The notes beneath the pieces were generated by a model. That model made no database searches, was not told the DNA's origin, and saw only the letters and a program-made list of their open reading frames with translations. A program made the translations under genes and the position numbers. From Actinomycetes bacterium (GTDB taxonomy: Bacteria; Actinomycetota; Thermoleophilia; Gaiellales; Gaiellaceae), in contig JANYJX010000095.1 of the NCBI GenBank assembly GCA_025358355.1, forward strand, positions 1 to 64,000: 64,000 nucleotides of DNA, in the 5' to 3' direction. Below, one piece after another: positions 60,272 to 64,000 of the stretch. Numbering within the stretch: the stretch's first letter is position 1; each line of letters begins with the position of its first letter.

Positions 60272-60943
60272 ATGCGTCGCCTGAGTGACAGGCGGGTCGC
60301 GACGATATTCGCGCTCGTGCTCGCCTCTGGGTTCTGTTTCGCGCTTGTCTGGCTACGCGCCTGGCGAACCGGAGAGAACGACTACGGGTTCCTCGTCTGG
60401 AACCTGGAGCTCGCGTGGATCCCGTTCATCGTCGCGCTTGCGTTCTACGACAGCTGGCGCCGCGGCCGGCCGCGCTGGCTGCTTGTCGCGCTTGGCTCGC
60501 TGTGGCTGCTGTTCCTCCCGAACGCGCCATACATGGTGACCGACCTCGTCCATCTCGGGCGGATCTCGGGCGCGCCGCTCTGGTACGACGGCGCGATGAT
60601 CTCGGCGTTCGCGGGAACCGGCCTGCTGCTCGGTCTCGGCTCCGTGTTCCTCGTGCATACGGTTGCGTTGCGGACGCTAGGCCCACGTCTCGGCTGGGCT
60701 GTTCTGCTCCCGGTGCTCGCGCTGTGCAGCGCCGGCGTCGTCCTCGGCCGGTTCGCACGGCTGAACAGCTGGGACGCGCTCGTTCGGCCGGGACGGCTCG
60801 TGGAGTTCATCGCCGCGCACGCCGCCGATCCGCTCGCGAGCCGCCGCGCACTGGCCGCGACCGCGGGCTATGCGGTGTTCCTCGTGCTCGCGTACGTCGT
60901 TCTCTACACGGTGTCGAGCCTGCGGCCCGAGCTCGAGCGCTGA
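60272..60943 (+). CDS. DUF1361-like membrane protein
   Basis: FLVWNLELAWIPFIVALAFY, LLFLPNAPYMVTDLVHL, WYDGAMISAFAGTGLLLG. Confidence 0.85.
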   Translation: MRRLSDRRVATIFALVLASGFCFALVWLRAWRTGENDYGFLVWNLELAWIPFIVALAFYDSWRRGRPRWLLVALGSLWLLFLPNAPYMVTDLVHLGRISGAPLWYDGAMISAFAGTGLLLGLGSVFLVHTVALRTLGPRLGWAVLLPVLALCSAGVVLGRFARLNSWDALVRPGRLVEFIAAHAADPLASRRALAATAGYAVFLVLAYVVLYTVSSLRPELER

Positions 60944-61173
60944 TGGGCAAGGGCTACGCCGAGGGGCCAGCGGCCGAGGAGGCCGAACGCAGGCTCGAGG
61001 AGCTCGCCGCCGGCGTGCCGCCACCCGCGCCGCCGGATCGCGCGGCGGTTTACGGCTCGACGGTGGACGACCCAGAGCGGCACTTCATCGGCTGGCGCGA
61101 CGATGTCGATCCGGACGCGCTCTTCGCCTCGGGCCAAGCCTGGGGCGTCGCAGTCGTCCGACACCGCCCGTAG
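60943..61173 (+). CDS. Small hypothetical protein
   Basis: 76-aa ORF, TGATG overlap with preceding gene. Confidence 0.6.
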   Translation: MGKGYAEGPAAEEAERRLEELAAGVPPPAPPDRAAVYGSTVDDPERHFIGWRDDVDPDALFASGQAWGVAVVRHRP

Positions 61174-61289
61174 TTGCTTTATGGCGATGTGTTGCTTTAC
61201 GCAGGACTTACGTAGCCTCTGAATCTCGTTTACAGGACGCCGCGATGCTCTGAGCGGCAGATACACCATCCAGAAGGAGCACTTCGCAC

Positions 61290-61721
61290 ATGAGCAAACG
61301 CGTCCTCATTCTCGCCGCGGTCGTCGCGGCGCTGGCGGTTCCCGCCATCTCGCTGGCGGACGACGGTGGCAGCGCGCCTGCCACGCACGACGGCAGCAAG
61401 CTGTCGGCTCGCCTCGACAAGATCTCGGCCCGGGTCGACGAGCGGTTCCAGAAGTTCTCGGCGAAATGTCTCGTCGCGAACGCGCCGAAGCAGTGCGAGA
61501 GGGTCGCCGGGAAGGCTGTTCGGCGGATGGACAAGGCCCAGTCGCTCCTGACGAAGATCGAGTCGAAGATCAAGGAGAAGTGCGCCTCGGCGACCCCGCC
61601 GGCGAAGTGCGCGAAGGCCGCCGAGATCACCGGCAAGATCGCCGCCCTCCTCTCGAAGCTCGCCGCCGACGAGTCGGCGATCAAGGCCGCGTTCCCGAAC
61701 GCCGGCAGCGCCACCAGCTAG
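61290..61721 (+). CDS. Secreted Lys/Ala-rich hypothetical protein
   Basis: Signal peptide MSKRVLILAAVVAALAVPAISLA; AAGGAG RBS upstream. Confidence 0.7.
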   Translation: MSKRVLILAAVVAALAVPAISLADDGGSAPATHDGSKLSARLDKISARVDERFQKFSAKCLVANAPKQCERVAGKAVRRMDKAQSLLTKIESKIKEKCASATPPAKCAKAAEITGKIAALLSKLAADESAIKAAFPNAGSATS

Positions 61722-61734
61722 CCCCCGACTGTCA

Positions 61735-61770
61735 CTCGGCCGTCCCCATTGGCTAGCGGGGACGGCCGAG
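61735..61770 (+). terminator. Intrinsic terminator hairpin
   Basis: CTCGGCCGTCCCC-N10-GGGGACGGCCGAG perfect 13-bp stem, with outer ACTGTC/GACAGT. Confidence 0.85.
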
Positions 61771-61851
61771 GGACAGTTACTGGTTAGTTGCCGGACGGTC
61801 ACCCGCCGGCACCCGGGACCCCGCTCGCTACCCTCTCCTCCGTGAGCAGCG

Positions 61852-63702
61852 TTGGGCGCTAAACCGGTCGAGCGGATCGATCACGTCATCGTCCGTTTCG
61901 CGGGCGACTCGGGCGACGGGATGCAGCTCACCGGCGACCGCTTCACCAGCGAGACCGCGCTGCTCGGGAACGACCTCGCGACGTTCCCGGACTTCCCCGC
62001 CGAGATCCGTGCACCGGCTGGTTCGCTTCCTGGCGTCTCCGGCTTCCAGGTCCACTTCGCCGACCACGACATCCTGACGCCGGGCGACCGGCCAAGTGTC
62101 CTCGTCGCGATGAACCCGGCCGCCCTGAAAGCGAATCTCGAGGACGTTCCCGCCGGCGGCACGCTGATCGTCAACACCGACGCATTCAACGAGCGAAACC
62201 TCCAGAAGGCCGGCTACGAGACGAACCCGCTCGAAGACGGCTCGCTCACGAGCTACCACCTGCACGAGGTCGCGCTCACTGCGATGACGATCGAGGCGCT
62301 GAAAGGCATCGAGGGAGTCACATCGCGCGAGGCCGAACGGTCGAAGAACTTCTTCGCGCTAGGCCTGATGTCGTGGCTCTACCACCGGCCGGTGGAAGGG
62401 ACGCTCGAGTTCATCCAGACGAAGTTCGGCAAGCGCCCCGAGATCGCCGAGGCGAACACCCGCGCGTTTCGGGCCGGTTACAACTACGGCGAGACGTCAG
62501 AGGACTTCGCTGTCTCGTACGAGGTCGCGCCGGCGAAGCTCGCGCCCGGGCGCTACCGGCAGATCACCGGCAACACCGCGCTGTCGTATGGGTTGATCGC
62601 CGCGTCGAAGCTCTCGAAGCTACCGCTCTTCCTCGGCGCCTACCCGATCACGCCAGCGTCGTCGATCCTCGAGGAACTCGCGAGGTTCAAGAACTTCGGC
62701 GTGATCACGTTCCAAGCCGAGGACGAGATCGCCGCTGCCGGGGCCGCGCTGGGGGCGGCCTTCGGTGGCGCGCTCGGCGTCACCACATCCGCGGGCCCGG
62801 GCGTCGTACTCAAGGCCGAGACGATAGGCCTCGGTGTCGCGCTCGAGCTACCGCTGCTGATGCTGAACATTCAGCGCGCCGGCCCTTCGACCGGGATGCC
62901 GACGAAGCCCGAGCAGGCCGACCTCCTGATGGTGCTCTTCGGTCGCAACTCCGAGAGCCCGGTGCCGGTGATCGCCGCATCCACGCCGTCGCAGTGCTTC
63001 CACGCTGCGATAGAAGCCGCGCGCATCGCGCTCAAGTACCGCACACCTGTCTATCTCCTCTCCGACGCCTACCTTGCGAACGGCTCGGAGCCGTGGCTGA
63101 TCCCCGATGTCTCGACATTGCCGGACATCTCGACGGAGTTCGCGACGAAGCCAAACGAGGGCGACGAGTTCCACCCGTACAAGCGCGATCCGGAGACGCT
63201 CGCCCGGCCGTGGGCAGTGCCGGGAACGCCGGGTCTCGAGCATCGGATCGGCGGGCTCGAAAAAGCCGACGGCACGGGCAGCATCTCGTACGACCCCGAC
63301 AACCACGACTTGATGGTCAGGCTGCGCGCGCGGAAGATCGCCGGAATCGCGGCCGACATTCCGCTGCTCGAAGTCGACGACCCGGACGGCGAGGCGACCA
63401 CGCTTGTACTCGGCTGGGGCTCGACCTATGGCCCGATCGGTGCTGCAGTTCGGAACGTGCGCGCAGAGGGCAGGAAGGTGGCGAGGGCACATCTTCACTA
63501 CCTCAACCCGTTCCCGCGCAACCTTGGCGAGGTGCTGCGGCGCTACGACAAGGTGCTGATTCCCGAGATGAACCTCGGCCAGCTCGCGCTGTTGATCCGC
63601 GCCGAGTTCCTCGTCGATGCAATCGGCTACAACGAGGTGCGCGGCCGGCCGTTCCAGTCGAGCGACCTGGCGGACGCGATCGCCGCTCTGATCGAGGCGT
63701 GA
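61852..63702 (+). CDS. 2-oxoacid:acceptor oxidoreductase subunit alpha
   Basis: FAGDSGDGMQLTGDRF, GAYPITPASSILEELA, AEDEIAAAGAALGAAFGGALGVTTSAGPG, RAGPSTGMPTKPEQADL; probable TTG start. Confidence 0.93.
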   Translation: MGAKPVERIDHVIVRFAGDSGDGMQLTGDRFTSETALLGNDLATFPDFPAEIRAPAGSLPGVSGFQVHFADHDILTPGDRPSVLVAMNPAALKANLEDVPAGGTLIVNTDAFNERNLQKAGYETNPLEDGSLTSYHLHEVALTAMTIEALKGIEGVTSREAERSKNFFALGLMSWLYHRPVEGTLEFIQTKFGKRPEIAEANTRAFRAGYNYGETSEDFAVSYEVAPAKLAPGRYRQITGNTALSYGLIAASKLSKLPLFLGAYPITPASSILEELARFKNFGVITFQAEDEIAAAGAALGAAFGGALGVTTSAGPGVVLKAETIGLGVALELPLLMLNIQRAGPSTGMPTKPEQADLLMVLFGRNSESPVPVIAASTPSQCFHAAIEAARIALKYRTPVYLLSDAYLANGSEPWLIPDVSTLPDISTEFATKPNEGDEFHPYKRDPETLARPWAVPGTPGLEHRIGGLEKADGTGSISYDPDNHDLMVRLRARKIAGIAADIPLLEVDDPDGEATTLVLGWGSTYGPIGAAVRNVRAEGRKVARAHLHYLNPFPRNLGEVLRRYDKVLIPEMNLGQLALLIRAEFLVDAIGYNEVRGRPFQSSDLADAIAALIEA

Positions 63703-63893
63703 ATGAGCAGTTCAGCTATCGCGCGACGAAGGACGGCAGAGTGCTCATCTCCTGGGAGGGACGCGTTGTGACGACGTTGAAAGGCGCCCCGGCGCAGCAG
63801 TTCCTTGCGCGGACGAGCTCGGCGGATGCGGACGGTTGCCAGCTCGAGATGGCCCGCGTAACCAAAAACTTCAAGCGAGGCGACGAGCGATGA
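63699..63893 (+). CDS. Small hypothetical protein between KorA and KorB genes
   Basis: 64-aa ORF VNEQFSYRATKDGRVLISWEGRVVTTLKGAPAQQFLA..., GTGA overlap with upstream gene. Confidence 0.6.
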   Translation: MNEQFSYRATKDGRVLISWEGRVVTTLKGAPAQQFLARTSSADADGCQLEMARVTKNFKRGDER

Positions 63894-63915
63894 GCGTCCA
63901 GCCGGAGGTTGGCCC

Positions 63916-64000
63916 ATGAGCGACAGCAACGGCAACCTTATCCAGCTGACGGCGAAGGACTTCAAGTCCGACCAGGAAGTCCGCTGGTGCCCGGGCTGCG
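63916..64000 (+). CDS. 2-oxoacid:acceptor oxidoreductase subunit beta (5' end only)
   Basis: MSDSNGNLIQLTAKDFKSDQEVRWCPGCG, cut by window end. Confidence 0.8.
   Translation, partial: MSDSNGNLIQLTAKDFKSDQEVRWCPGC

Overview
Window of about 64 kb, almost all high-GC (actinobacterial/Thermoleophilia-like by gene content and codon usage; lineage is inference). The first ~1 kb is visibly lower GC and joins the rest inside an aconitase ORF, suggesting a recombinant or chimeric junction. About 65 genes are supported: core metabolism (aconitase, NadE, ProC, FadAB-like, acyl-CoA synthetases, SelD, heme A synthase, KorA/KorB start), regulators (GntR, TetR, XRE-TPR, ECF sigma plus zinc anti-sigma), several transporters and peptidases, an IS3-family element with a recognisable -1 slippery site, and several decayed genes. 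Strongest candidates for something undescribed: (1) an eight-gene, translationally coupled cassette (6781-16579) divergent from a GntR regulator, built around a single-polypeptide Rieske [2Fe-2S]-cytochrome P450 fusion plus a glutamine-synthetase-like ligase, FAH-family enzyme, two-domain VOC/extradiol-like protein, acetoacetate-decarboxylase-like protein, ALDH, HDAC-like deacetylase and APC permease; (2) an XRE-TPR regulator immediately followed by a 15-codon ORF (MKARLILHRSWTDGH) with a near-perfect Shine-Dalgarno, an RNPP-like regulator/peptide layout outside Firmicutes. Other items: a mismatch uracil-glycosylase-NUDIX fusion, an acs gene split by an in-frame TAG directly followed by ATG, a frameshifted RidA remnant, a CGNS glutaredoxin, a dispersed GGGGTCAGA-type intergenic repeat and a 43-nt palindrome inside a coding gene. 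All homology calls are from reading protein motifs by eye; no searches were run.
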